Below, one piece after another: positions 8,346 to 16,668 of a DNA stretch of 64,000 nt; the stretch's first letter is position 1, and each line of letters opens with the position of its first letter. Origin of the DNA: Marivita sp046592965 (GTDB lineage: Bacteria > Pseudomonadota > Alphaproteobacteria > Rhodobacterales > Rhodobacteraceae); assembly GCF_046592965.1 (NCBI RefSeq), contig NZ_JBISBV010000004.1, forward strand, positions 1 through 64,000. Direction: 5' to 3'. The position numbers and the translations under genes are program-made. The notes beneath the pieces are model-generated. The model saw nothing but the letters and a program-made list of their open reading frames with translations. It did not search any database and was not told the DNA's origin.

Positions 8346-8750
8346 ATGACACCGCCGGAGGCCTCCTTTGACAAAAGGGGATCAAAACTTCCGGCGGTGT
8401 CGTCTTGCCCGCACGTCACCGTTCTGCAAAAGCGCGCCGACTTCCTTAGCGCCGCGCGGGCAACGCGGCGGGCCACCAATGGAATGCTGGTGCAGGCGCG
8501 CAATCGACATGACGATGATCCCACGATCCGCGTCGGCTATACCTGTTCCAAGAAAATCGGCAATGCCGTGATGCGCAATCGCGCCAAGCGCCGCCTGCGT
8601 GCAGTGGTCGATGAGGTTCTCGCAGATGGCGCCCAGCCGGGTTGGGACTACGTCCTGATCGGCCGTCCCGGCGTCACCATCGATCGCCCGTTCAATGCGC
8701 TCAAGAACGACCTTGCCTACGCTTTGCGCAAATTGCACCCCGCACCATGA
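8346..8750 (+). CDS. rnpA: Ribonuclease P protein component
   Basis: 134 aa. The basic protein subunit that assists RNase P RNA in 5' processing of tRNA precursors. The signature is the RNR region: VGYTCSKKIGNAVMRNRAKRRLR at about residues 63-85, preceded by LQKRADFLSAAR. An N-terminal extension of about 25 residues (MTPPEAS...) precedes the conserved core; extensions of this kind are common in Rhodobacteraceae. The start codon overlaps a large inverted repeat, see the separate entry. It ends in ATGA, overlapping the yidD start. Confidence 0.95.
   Translation: MTPPEASFDKRGSKLPAVSSCPHVTVLQKRADFLSAARATRRATNGMLVQARNRHDDDPTIRVGYTCSKKIGNAVMRNRAKRRLRAVVDEVLADGAQPGWDYVLIGRPGVTIDRPFNALKNDLAYALRKLHPAP
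8348..8401 (+). other. Nested hairpin over the 5' coding end of rnpA
   Basis: A perfect 12-base inverted repeat, GACACCGCCGGA (8348-8359) with TCCGGCGGTGTC (8390-8401). An inner stem runs from 8363-8369 to 8374-8380 with loop GACA. The outer stem begins at the last base of the rnpA ATG. No T-run follows, so it is not a simple terminator. A role in translation control is inference. Confidence 0.6.
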
Positions 8751-8971
8751 CGCCCCTCGCCTGTACACTGGCTCTGCCCGTAAGAGCGTACCGGCTGATC
8801 TTCAGTCCGTGGGTCGGGCACAATTGCCGCTACCACCCCACCTGCTCGGCCTACGCCCTGGAGGCGTTGCAAAAGCATGGCGGCTTGAAAGGCGGGTGGC
8901 TGGCGGCCCGGCGTATCGCGCGTTGTCATCCTTGGGGCGATAGCGGCATCGACAACGTGCCCGACCCATAG
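8747..8971 (+). CDS. yidD: Membrane protein insertion efficiency factor YidD
   Basis: 74 aa, normal for the family. The cysteine-rich pattern HNCRYHPTCSAYALEAL, then HGGLKGGWLAARRIARCHPWG, is diagnostic. It is a small membrane-associated protein that helps YidC insert inner-membrane proteins. The ATG at 8747 overlaps the rnpA stop (ATGA), so translation is likely coupled. The usual next gene, yidC, is not in this window. Confidence 0.95.
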   Translation: MTPLACTLALPVRAYRLIFSPWVGHNCRYHPTCSAYALEALQKHGGLKGGWLAARRIARCHPWGDSGIDNVPDP

Positions 8972-9056
8972 AGCGGCTGGATCACAACAAGATGAGCGGT
9001 GGAACGGATGTCGGCCCGCTGTTGTTTCTTCTCCAACATTCGAGAGGAGATGAAAT

Positions 9057-10433
9057 ATGTCGACATTCACTACAGTAAATCCGGCGACCAACGAAACCAT
9101 CCAGTCATACGACCTGATGAGCGAACAGGAAGCGTTTGACCGTGTTGAGAAATGCCACGAGGCATTCCTGAAATGGCGCGAGCTGTCCCATTCCGACCGT
9201 GCACCCTACCTGAAAAAGATCGCAGAAAAACTGCGCGAAAATTCAGATGAGATTTCCGCGCTGATGACGAAAGAGACCGGCAAGTTGCTCAAGGACGGTA
9301 AGACCGAGGTCGAACTCTGCGCCGCCATCATGGAATACACCGCAGAACACGGTCCGGACGAATTGGCTGACGAAGAACGCACGCATGGCGGCGATGGCAA
9401 GCGGGGCGTTGTTACCTATCAACCCATCGGCGTGCTATATTCCATCCAACCCTGGAATTTTCCGATGTATCAGCCGATCCGCGTGCTTGCCGCCAACTTG
9501 ATGGCAGGCAATGGATGCGTGCTCAAACATGCCAGCATCTGCACCGGCTCTGCATTGCGTCTTCGCGAGATCTGCATCGAAGCGGGCCTGCCCGAGGACA
9601 TCTTTCAAGTGATCCTGATCGACCACGACACAAGCGACAAGATTATCGAACACCCCAAGGTGCGCGCTGTAACAATGACCGGCAGCGACGATGCCGGACG
9701 TCACATCGGTTCGGTCGCCGCAAAGGCGCTGAAAAAGACCGTGCTGGAGCTTGGCTCCAACGATGCCTATCTGGTTCTCGAGGATGCCGACATCGAAACG
9801 GCGGTGAAATTCTCGGTCATGGGACGCCTTTATAATAACGGCGAAACATGCGTGTCCGCCAAACGCTTCATCGTGACCGACAAGGTATACGACGATTTCG
9901 TCGATGCATTCGTCGCAAAGATGAAAGAAATCAAGATGGGCGACCCCACCGACGAAAACGTCCAGCTTGGCCCGCTGTCGAGCCAGGATCAGTTTGATCG
10001 GGTCAAGGAACAGGTCGACACATCTGTGTCCAAAGGTGCGAAAGTTCTGTGCGGCGGCACCGCACCGGATCGGGACGGCGCGTTTTACCCGTCTACCGTT
10101 CTGGGCGATCTAGAACCCGGAATGCCCGCCTTTGACGACGAGATTTTCGGTCCCGTTGCCTCGATCATCCGAGCGAAGGACGATGAAGATGCAATGCGTC
10201 TGGCCAATGACAGCCGCTACGGGCTGGGCGGCGGCATCTTTAGCAAGGATGAGGATCGCGCCCTGAAACTAGCGCGCGACCATTTCGACACAGGAATGAT
10301 CCGCATCAACTCGTTCGGCGCTGCCGATCCGAACATGCCGTTCGGCGGCGTGAAGGATTCAGGCTACGGGCGCGAACACGGTGGATTCGGGATGAAGGAA
10401 TTCGTCAACGCCAAGGCGATCTTTCTGCCTTGA
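9057..10433 (+). CDS. NAD(P)-dependent aldehyde dehydrogenase, probable succinate-semialdehyde dehydrogenase (Sad/YneI type)
   Basis: 458 aa. The catalytic cysteine is C265 in NNGETCVSAKRF and the general base E231 lies in VLELGSND, where the usual ELGG is ELGS. Motifs PWNFPMYQ and FGPVAS also fit the ALDH superfamily. Length and the AEHGPD and GNGCVLKHA segments resemble E. coli YneI, which oxidises succinate semialdehyde to succinate. The precise substrate is inferred. The start at 9057 has GAGAGGAG about 7 bases upstream. It is monocistronic, between yidD and a convergent argF with a strong hairpin between. Confidence 0.85.
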   Translation: MSTFTTVNPATNETIQSYDLMSEQEAFDRVEKCHEAFLKWRELSHSDRAPYLKKIAEKLRENSDEISALMTKETGKLLKDGKTEVELCAAIMEYTAEHGPDELADEERTHGGDGKRGVVTYQPIGVLYSIQPWNFPMYQPIRVLAANLMAGNGCVLKHASICTGSALRLREICIEAGLPEDIFQVILIDHDTSDKIIEHPKVRAVTMTGSDDAGRHIGSVAAKALKKTVLELGSNDAYLVLEDADIETAVKFSVMGRLYNNGETCVSAKRFIVTDKVYDDFVDAFVAKMKEIKMGDPTDENVQLGPLSSQDQFDRVKEQVDTSVSKGAKVLCGGTAPDRDGAFYPSTVLGDLEPGMPAFDDEIFGPVASIIRAKDDEDAMRLANDSRYGLGGGIFSKDEDRALKLARDHFDTGMIRINSFGAADPNMPFGGVKDSGYGREHGGFGMKEFVNAKAIFLP

Positions 10434-10441
10434 GCATGGCC

Positions 10442-10468
10442 GCGGCGGGCGAGAGTTACGCCCGCCGC
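10442..10468. terminator. Bidirectional terminator-like hairpin between convergent genes
   Basis: GCGGCGGGCG (10442-10451) pairs perfectly with CGCCCGCCGC (10459-10468) around a 7-base loop. It sits in the 39-base gap between the aldehyde dehydrogenase stop and the argF stop. There is no long T-run, so the terminator reading rests on stem strength and position. Confidence 0.55.
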
Positions 10469-10472
10469 TGGT

Positions 10473-11399
10473 TCAGACCCCCAGGCAATAGCGCATGATC
10501 GCCTTTTGCGCGTGAAGCCGGTTTTCTGCCTCATCAAAGATCACCGATTGCGGCCCGTCCATCACCTCGGAAGTCACTTCTTCTCCACGGTGGGCGGGCA
10601 GGCAGTGCATGAACAGCGCATCCGGTTTCGCATGGCTCATCAGCTCTTCATTGACCTGATAGGCGCGCAGCATATTGTGCCGGCGCTCCTTGGCCGATTG
10701 CGCGTCATGCATCGACACCCAGGTATCCGCAACCACCAGATCAGCCCCCTGAACTGCCTTGGCTGGGTCTCTTTCGATCGTCACCGACACGCCCGCATTT
10801 CGGGCCAGCCCGACGAATTCCATTTCGGGATCAAGCTGCACCGGCCCGGTGAACGTAAAATCAAACCCGAATTGGCCCGCGGCATGGAGGAATGAAGAAC
10901 ACACGTTATTGCCGTCGCCGCACCAGACGACCTTCTTGTCCTTGATGGGTCCGCGGTGCTCTTCATAGGTCATGACGTCCGCCATGATCTGGCACGGGTG
11001 CGTCCGGTCCGTCAGCCCGTTGATCACCGGAACACTGGCGAATTCGGCCATTTCTTCCAGCACGCTCTCATCGAAGGTACGGATCATGATCAAATCGACG
11101 TATCGCGACAGAACGCGCGCTGTATCGGCAATCGTCTCGCCATGACCCAACTGCATGTCCGACCCCGACAGCACCATCGTCTCGCCACCCATCTGACGCA
11201 CGCCGACATCAAACGACACTCGCGTTCGGGTCGAGGGTTTCTCGAAGATCAGTGCCACCATATGCCCGGCCAGCGGCAATGTGTCGTCCACCGCCCCCTT
11301 GGGTCGCCCAGCGCGCGCGCTTTTCATCGCCAATGCGTCGTCGATCACCCGCCGAAGATCGGCCGCATCGGTTTTGTGGATATCCAGAAAGTGCTTCAT
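10473..11399 (-). CDS. argF: Ornithine carbamoyltransferase
   Basis: 308 aa from the ATG at 11399, with AAGGAA about 7 bases upstream; the longer open frame extends into argD and is not used. It makes citrulline from ornithine and carbamoyl phosphate in the cytoplasmic arginine pathway. Carbamoyl-phosphate motif STRTR, HPCQ and the ornithine-binding HCLPAHRGEEV are all present. It follows argD by 11 bases in a probable argD-argF operon. Confidence 0.95.
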   Translation of the reverse strand: MKHFLDIHKTDAADLRRVIDDALAMKSARAGRPKGAVDDTLPLAGHMVALIFEKPSTRTRVSFDVGVRQMGGETMVLSGSDMQLGHGETIADTARVLSRYVDLIMIRTFDESVLEEMAEFASVPVINGLTDRTHPCQIMADVMTYEEHRGPIKDKKVVWCGDGNNVCSSFLHAAGQFGFDFTFTGPVQLDPEMEFVGLARNAGVSVTIERDPAKAVQGADLVVADTWVSMHDAQSAKERRHNMLRAYQVNEELMSHAKPDALFMHCLPAHRGEEVTSEVMDGPQSVIFDEAENRLHAQKAIMRYCLGV

Positions 11400-11410
11400 A
11401 TCTCGTTCCT

Positions 11411-12592
11411 TCAGGCCATCGCGTCGCGGACGGCATCTGCCGCGAAATCCAGCCGGTTCACGGCCTCGGACATTTCGTCCTCGGTGATATTGAGCGGCGG
11501 CAAAATACGCACCACATTGTCGGCCGCCGGAACCGTGATCACACCGCAGGTATATCCTGCCTGAACCAGGTCGGCCGGCGCGATCTTGCACTTCAGACCC
11601 AGCATCAACCCCGTTCCGCGTACCCCTTCGAATACATCTGGATGAGATGCCACCAGACCTTCGAGTTTTTGCCGCAGGAACCCGGCCCGCGCGTTGACGC
11701 CCTCGAGAAAAGCCGGATCGGACACGATATCCATAACCGCGCAGCCAACCGCACAGGCCAAGGGGTTGCCACCATATGTGGAGCCATGCGTGCCAGTCGT
11801 CATGCCGCTGGCTGCCTCTTCCTTGGCCAGAATCGCGCCCAACGGAAAGCCGCCGCCAATGCCCTTGGCAACCATCATGATGTCAGGCACGACCCCCGCC
11901 CACTCATGCGCAAACAGGCGCCCGGTCCGGCCCATGCCGCACTGCACCTCGTCAAGAATCAAGAGCAAGCCCTTTTCATCGCATAGCGCGCGCAGCCCCT
12001 TGAGGCATTGATCCGGCAATGGCCGGATACCGCCCTCGCCCTGTACCGGCTCGATCAGGATCGCGCCGACCGTGTCGTCGATGGCAGCGTGCAGCGCGTC
12101 GTGATCGCCCCACGGCACATGTTTGAAACCGGGCAATAGCGGCCCGAACCCCTTGGTCATCTTTTCGGACCCCGCCGCAGCGATCCCGGCGGAGGACCGG
12201 CCGTGGAAAGACCCCCCGAATGTCACGATGGTGGTCTTTTCGGGCATCTCTTTGTCATACCAGTATTTGCGCGCCATCTTGACGGCCAATTCGCAGGATT
12301 CCGTCCCCGAATTGGTGAAAAACACCGTGTCTGCGAATGTCGCTGCCACCAGCTTGTCCGCCAAAGCCTGCTGCTGGGGGATCTCGTAGAGGTTGGAGAC
12401 GTGCCACAGCTTCTCGGCTTGCTCGGTCAATGCCGCGACCAACGCGGGGTTTGCATGGCCCAGCGCGTTCACGGCAATGCCTGCGCCCAGATCCAGAAAA
12501 CGTCGCCCATCCGCCTCGATCAGCCAAGCGCCCTCGCCTTTCTCAAACCGGAGGGGCGCGCGCGAATAGGTGGGCAAGACGGAAGGGATCAT
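11411..12592 (-). CDS. argD: Acetylornithine aminotransferase
   Basis: 393 aa from the ATG at 12592 (MIPSVLPTYSRAPL), which has GAGG about 7 bases upstream. It is a class III PLP aminotransferase that forms N-acetylornithine in arginine synthesis and may also serve as succinyldiaminopimelate aminotransferase. The DEVQCGMGRTG motif and the PLP lysine in VAKGIGGGFPLGA are visible. It precedes argF in the same direction and has a weak promoter candidate at 12711-12738. Confidence 0.93.
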   Translation of the reverse strand: MIPSVLPTYSRAPLRFEKGEGAWLIEADGRRFLDLGAGIAVNALGHANPALVAALTEQAEKLWHVSNLYEIPQQQALADKLVAATFADTVFFTNSGTESCELAVKMARKYWYDKEMPEKTTIVTFGGSFHGRSSAGIAAAGSEKMTKGFGPLLPGFKHVPWGDHDALHAAIDDTVGAILIEPVQGEGGIRPLPDQCLKGLRALCDEKGLLLILDEVQCGMGRTGRLFAHEWAGVVPDIMMVAKGIGGGFPLGAILAKEEAASGMTTGTHGSTYGGNPLACAVGCAVMDIVSDPAFLEGVNARAGFLRQKLEGLVASHPDVFEGVRGTGLMLGLKCKIAPADLVQAGYTCGVITVPAADNVVRILPPLNITEDEMSEAVNRLDFAADAVRDAMA

Positions 12593-12710
12593 GGGAAACC
12601 TCGTTTCAAGAAGCCCAAGCCGTGCCAAGCGGCGCGGGCCAAGTCAATTGGAAGGAGTGAGATAGCAGACAAAAGGTGACGGAACGCCCACAATCGGGCG
12701 GTAGAGCGAA

Positions 12711-12738
12711 ATCAGAAAATTCGTCGAAGTGATGTCAA
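12711..12738 (-). promoter_or_regulatory. Candidate promoter for argD-argF
   Basis: On the minus strand, TTGACA (12738-12733), a 16-base spacer and TCTGAT (12716-12711), about 119 bases before argD. The -35 is perfect and the -10 matches 4 of 6. The 248-base gap between truA and argD otherwise shows nothing recognised. Confidence 0.35.
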
Positions 12739-12840
12739 CAGTGTCATGGCGCGCAACATGTTTCAAATCCGGCCGGAACACAATCCCTGAACGTTTTTGC
12801 GCTGCATAAAACCCGACCGAGATGAAACGCCTGCCGCGAA

Positions 12841-13611
12841 TTACACCGCGAATGGGTCGTCGGGATAGGCGACCGACATCAGGTATAGGCCCTGCGGCGG
12901 AGCGACAGGACCACAGGCCGCGCGATCCTTTGCCTGCAATGCCGCGCGCACATCATCCGGCGTCCAGGCGCCGACGCCGACCCGTTCGAGCGTTCCGACA
13001 AAGCTGCGCACCTGGTTGTGCAGGAACGACCGCGCGCGCAGATGAAAATGGACCTCTGCGCCCCAATCCGTCTGGACATGCGAGATATCCAACTGGTCAA
13101 GCGTTTTCACCGGCGATGCCGCCTGACACATCGTTGATCGAAACGTCGTGAAATTATGCAAGCCGATCAGATACTTGGCGGCATTTTGCATCGGTTCGAC
13201 CGCCAGCTGGTGCTTGATCTGCCAGACTTGCCCGGCTTCCAGTGTCAGCGGCGCGCGGCGCGTTGCAACGCGGAAAAGGTATCGACGCTCGGTTGCGGAA
13301 AATCGTGCGTGCCAATCATCGGCCACCCGCGCGGCATCGACGATGGCGACAGGCAAGGGCTTCAGATGGTGATTGAGCGCCTCGGACAATCGGAACGGAT
13401 CCCAGTCCTTTTCCAGATCGCAATGACAAACCTGCCCGCGCGCGTGTACCCCTGCATCGGTGCGCCCGGCCGCCGCGATCGTGTGCGCGCCCGGTTCCAA
13501 CTTGGCCAAAGCAGCCTCGATCGCCCCTTGCACCGAGGGCTGATCGGCCTGACGTTGCCAACCGGCAAATGGCGCGCCGTTATATTCGACTTTGAGGGCG
13601 TATCTGGGCAT
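12841..13611 (-). CDS. truA: tRNA pseudouridine(38-40) synthase
   Basis: 256 aa from the ATG at 13611 (MPRYALKVEYNGAPFAGWQ), the normal TruA length. The catalytic aspartate is D52 in AGRTDAGVHA. It converts uridines 38-40 in the anticodon stem of many tRNAs. Longer in-frame starts would run across the divergent ycjX promoter region. No strong ribosome binding site is seen. The gene points away from ycjX and towards argD. Confidence 0.93.
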   Translation of the reverse strand: MPRYALKVEYNGAPFAGWQRQADQPSVQGAIEAALAKLEPGAHTIAAAGRTDAGVHARGQVCHCDLEKDWDPFRLSEALNHHLKPLPVAIVDAARVADDWHARFSATERRYLFRVATRRAPLTLEAGQVWQIKHQLAVEPMQNAAKYLIGLHNFTTFRSTMCQAASPVKTLDQLDISHVQTDWGAEVHFHLRARSFLHNQVRSFVGTLERVGVGAWTPDDVRAALQAKDRAACGPVAPPQGLYLMSVAYPDDPFAV

Positions 13612-13667
13612 GGCCTTGCGCTTACCGTGACGCCGTGAAGTGAACAATCCCCGAGTCGCACACTGGC

Positions 13668-15140
13668 ATGTCGCGGCGCGCGCCTTTATCTGTGTCAGCG
13701 AACAGGACAAAAGAGGCCGCTGATTTGGTCATTTCAACTCTCGCCGACACGCTGACCCGCGGCTTTGACAATGTGACCGACACCGTGTCGGGCGCATTCT
13801 TGGAACCTGTAATCCGGTTGGGCGTGACCGGACTTGCCCGATCCGGAAAAACGGTTTTCATCACCTCGCTGGTGGCCAACCTGATGGATCGCGGGCGGAT
13901 GCCGGGGCTTTTGGCGCAAAGCGAGGGGCGTATCCTTTCGGCGTATCTACAGCCGCAGCCCGACGATACGCTGCCGCGCTTTGCCTACGAATCCCACCTT
14001 GGCGCGTTGACCGCGCGTGATCCGCATTGGCCGGACAGCACCCGTGCCATCAGCGAATTACGCCTGTCGCTCAAGGTGCGGCCCTCCGGGCTGCTTTCGG
14101 GCCTTCAGGGGCCGCGGACTGTGCATCTGGACATTGTGGATTATCCCGGTGAGTGGTTGCTGGATCTAGGGCTCTTGGAAAAATCCTATACCCAATGGTC
14201 TGAAGAAACCCTTAACCGCATCAAATCGCGCGACTCCGCCTCGGAATTTGTCGCGCTGGCACGGGCTGAAGATGCAAGCCAGCCGCTTGACGAGCCTCGC
14301 GCTCAGGCGCTCGCCGCCAGTTTCACGAAATATCTTCAACAGGCGCGGATCGCCGGGTTTTCCGATTGCACACCGGGCCGATTCCTTCTTCCCGGTGATC
14401 TTGCCGGCAGTCCGGTTTTGACATTCGCTCCCTTGCCTCCGCAGTCCAGCCCGCCGCGCAAATCGCTTTGGCGCGAGATGGAGCGGCGATTCGAGGCCTA
14501 TAAAAGTCAGGTCGTCAAACCGTTCTTCCGCGAGCATTTCTCCCGGATCGACCGACAGGTTGTTCTGGTCGATGCGCTTGGCGCGATCCATGCAGGCCCA
14601 CAAGCGGTTGAGGATATGCGGCAGGCAATGACCGACATTCTGGGGTCGTTCCGCCCCGGCCGGAATGCGTTCCTCTCGCAACTCTGGCGTGGCAAACGGG
14701 TCGAGAAAATCCTGTTCGCCGCGACAAAGGCCGACCATCTGCATCACACCCAGCACGCCCGCCTGACCGCGATCATGGAGGCGTTGACACGCGACGCCCG
14801 CGACCGCGCGCAGTTTGCGGGTGCCAAGACCGGCGCGATGTCGATCGCCAGCCTGCGCGCGACTGTCGAGGAAACCCGCCAGCATGACGGCGCGACGCTC
14901 GATTGCGTGCGCGGCACCCTGCTCGACAGCGGCAAACAGGCTGCGTTCTATCCCGGTGAGTTGCCCTCGGATCCGGCACATCTTCTGGGTCCGGCGCGTC
15001 AGGGGGCAGAGCAATGGCTGGATGCGGATTACCAGATCATGCGTTTTGCGCCCGCGCGGCTTAGCCTGAAACCGGGGATGGGGCCACCCCATATCCGGCT
15101 TGATCGAGCGGCGCAGTTCCTGATCGGAGACAGGTTGTGA
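13668..15140 (+). CDS. ycjX: YcjX-family P-loop GTPase-like protein
   Basis: 490 aa. The P-loop is GLARSGKT (about residues 55-62), followed by FITSLVANL. Later segments such as DIVDYPGEWLLDL and VLVDALGAIHAG fit the YcjX (DUF463) family, linked in E. coli to the phage-shock regulon together with YcjF. The ATG at 13668 has no visible ribosome binding site. A TTG at 13725, with GAGG about 9 bases upstream, would remove 19 weakly conserved residues and is a serious alternative. Its GTG/TGA end overlaps the next gene. Confidence 0.88.
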   Translation: MSRRAPLSVSANRTKEAADLVISTLADTLTRGFDNVTDTVSGAFLEPVIRLGVTGLARSGKTVFITSLVANLMDRGRMPGLLAQSEGRILSAYLQPQPDDTLPRFAYESHLGALTARDPHWPDSTRAISELRLSLKVRPSGLLSGLQGPRTVHLDIVDYPGEWLLDLGLLEKSYTQWSEETLNRIKSRDSASEFVALARAEDASQPLDEPRAQALAASFTKYLQQARIAGFSDCTPGRFLLPGDLAGSPVLTFAPLPPQSSPPRKSLWREMERRFEAYKSQVVKPFFREHFSRIDRQVVLVDALGAIHAGPQAVEDMRQAMTDILGSFRPGRNAFLSQLWRGKRVEKILFAATKADHLHHTQHARLTAIMEALTRDARDRAQFAGAKTGAMSIASLRATVEETRQHDGATLDCVRGTLLDSGKQAAFYPGELPSDPAHLLGPARQGAEQWLDADYQIMRFAPARLSLKPGMGPPHIRLDRAAQFLIGDRL

Positions 15141-15586
15141 CTGCGCATGCTTTGCGACCTGCAAGCACGCTTGACGCGGGGGGTATCGGAGCGATCCTGT
15201 CGAATTGGATCGACACGACCGGTTGGCTACCACGTGTCCACAGCCGCGCCGAGAATATCGCTCATGCCGCTGTGATGGTCGAGCGGGGCTGGGTCGTGGT
15301 GGCCGAATGCAACAACGGCATCAGCGGCTTCTTGGCCCGTCACGGTCGCGACATTCACGCACTTTACATTGATGCGGCCGCGCGCGGACAGGGGATTGGC
15401 ACGCAGCTTCTGAAGCACGCGATGGATTGCTCCGACAGACTGGAGCTTTGGACCTACCAACAAAACTTATCCGCGCAGCGGTTTTACGAAAGGCACGGAT
15501 TTCTCGAAACCGCACGCACCGACGGGGCGGGCAACGACGAAGGCCTGCCCGACATCCGCTATCGTTGGCAAAGGACGACACCATGA
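15137..15586 (+). CDS. GNAT-family N-acetyltransferase
   Basis: 149 aa. The acetyl-CoA loop is seen in AAARGQGIGTQLL, followed by NLSAQRFYERHGF, the typical C-terminal GNAT signature. The start is GTG at 15137 overlapping the ycjX stop, and its own stop overlaps the start of the ycjF-like gene (ATGA). Being wedged with 4-base overlaps between ycjX and ycjF suggests a shared job, perhaps acetylation of a protein in the same pathway, which is inference. Substrate unknown. Confidence 0.85.
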   Translation: MTAHALRPASTLDAGGIGAILSNWIDTTGWLPRVHSRAENIAHAAVMVERGWVVVAECNNGISGFLARHGRDIHALYIDAAARGQGIGTQLLKHAMDCSDRLELWTYQQNLSAQRFYERHGFLETARTDGAGNDEGLPDIRYRWQRTTP

Positions 15587-16602
15587 CCAAAGCCAAGGGC
15601 CCGATGCTTTTCGATCTCGAGGACGACGCGCCCACATTGACGCCGTCCGACGCGCCCCCGGTGCCTGACGCGGTTGGCCCTGCCTTGCAGGGACAGGCGA
15701 TGTCCACTGCCGCAGCGCTCGCCGCGCGACCGGTGTCGAAACTGGCACGCTGGTTCTGGTCGCTGCTGTTTGCGCTTCTCACCACTGTCATTTCGGTAGC
15801 TGCCTGGAATTTCGTGACCCGCCTGGTCAACGAGAACCTGTATCTGGGATATGGCGTCGCCGCGCTGTTTGCCCTGTTCCTGTTCGTCGTTCTGCTGATC
15901 GTGATAAAGGAGCTGTCGGCCTTTGCCCGTTTGGCAAAGATCGATCGCATCCAGCACGCCGCAGACACCGCACTCGTCGGCGAAGACCTGTCTTCCGCCC
16001 GCGGCGTGGTCCGCGATCTGACTGCACTTTACGCGGCGCGCGACGACACCCGTTGGGGCCGCGAACGGTTGGCCGAGCGTGATGGCGACATGTTCGATGC
16101 TGCCGCTCTTCTGGCCGTGGCCGAGACAGAGTTGCTCGGGCCGCTCGATATCGCCGCACGGCGCGAAGTCGAAGCTGCCGCGCGACAAGTGGCCACTGTC
16201 ACCGCGTTGGTGCCACTGGCGCTGGCGGATGTGGCCGCCGCACTTGGTTCAAATATTCGCATGATCCGTCGTATTGCCGAGATTTACGGTGGCCGCTCCG
16301 GCACGCTTGGAAGCTGGCGGCTGACACGGGCCGTCCTGTCGCATCTGGTGGCCACGGGCGCTGTCGCCGTCGGGGACGATCTCTTGGAACCGATCCTGGG
16401 TGGCAGCCTTCTCAGTAAACTGTCGCGTCGGTTCGGCGAAGGCCTTGTGAATGGCGCATTGACCGCGCGCGTGGGTGTCGCCGCAATCGAGGTATGCCGC
16501 CCGCTTCCCTTCATCAGCGTCAAGCGGCCGTCTGTCCGGTCGATCATCAAATCCGCTCTGACCGGGTTGATCGGAACGAAGAACACCAAGGAGGGTGTCT
16601 GA
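15583..16602 (+). CDS. YcjF-like (TIGR01620) inner-membrane protein
   Basis: 339 aa from the ATG at 15583, which overlaps the stop of the acetyltransferase gene. An acidic, proline-rich N-terminal 50 residues is followed by two membrane segments (about 52-72 and 85-108). The soluble C-terminal part ends with the conserved pattern seen in TIGR01620/DUF697 proteins (region TARVGVAAIEVCRPLPF). It partners YcjX in the phage-shock context of enterobacteria; the function is not defined. Confidence 0.85.
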   Translation: MTKAKGPMLFDLEDDAPTLTPSDAPPVPDAVGPALQGQAMSTAAALAARPVSKLARWFWSLLFALLTTVISVAAWNFVTRLVNENLYLGYGVAALFALFLFVVLLIVIKELSAFARLAKIDRIQHAADTALVGEDLSSARGVVRDLTALYAARDDTRWGRERLAERDGDMFDAAALLAVAETELLGPLDIAARREVEAAARQVATVTALVPLALADVAAALGSNIRMIRRIAEIYGGRSGTLGSWRLTRAVLSHLVATGAVAVGDDLLEPILGGSLLSKLSRRFGEGLVNGALTARVGVAAIEVCRPLPFISVKRPSVRSIIKSALTGLIGTKNTKEGV

Positions 16603-16668
16603 CAAAATGTCGGGGTGGCGCAAACTGTGCGCCACAACGCATCTATGTCTGGGACCGGGCATCCGATA

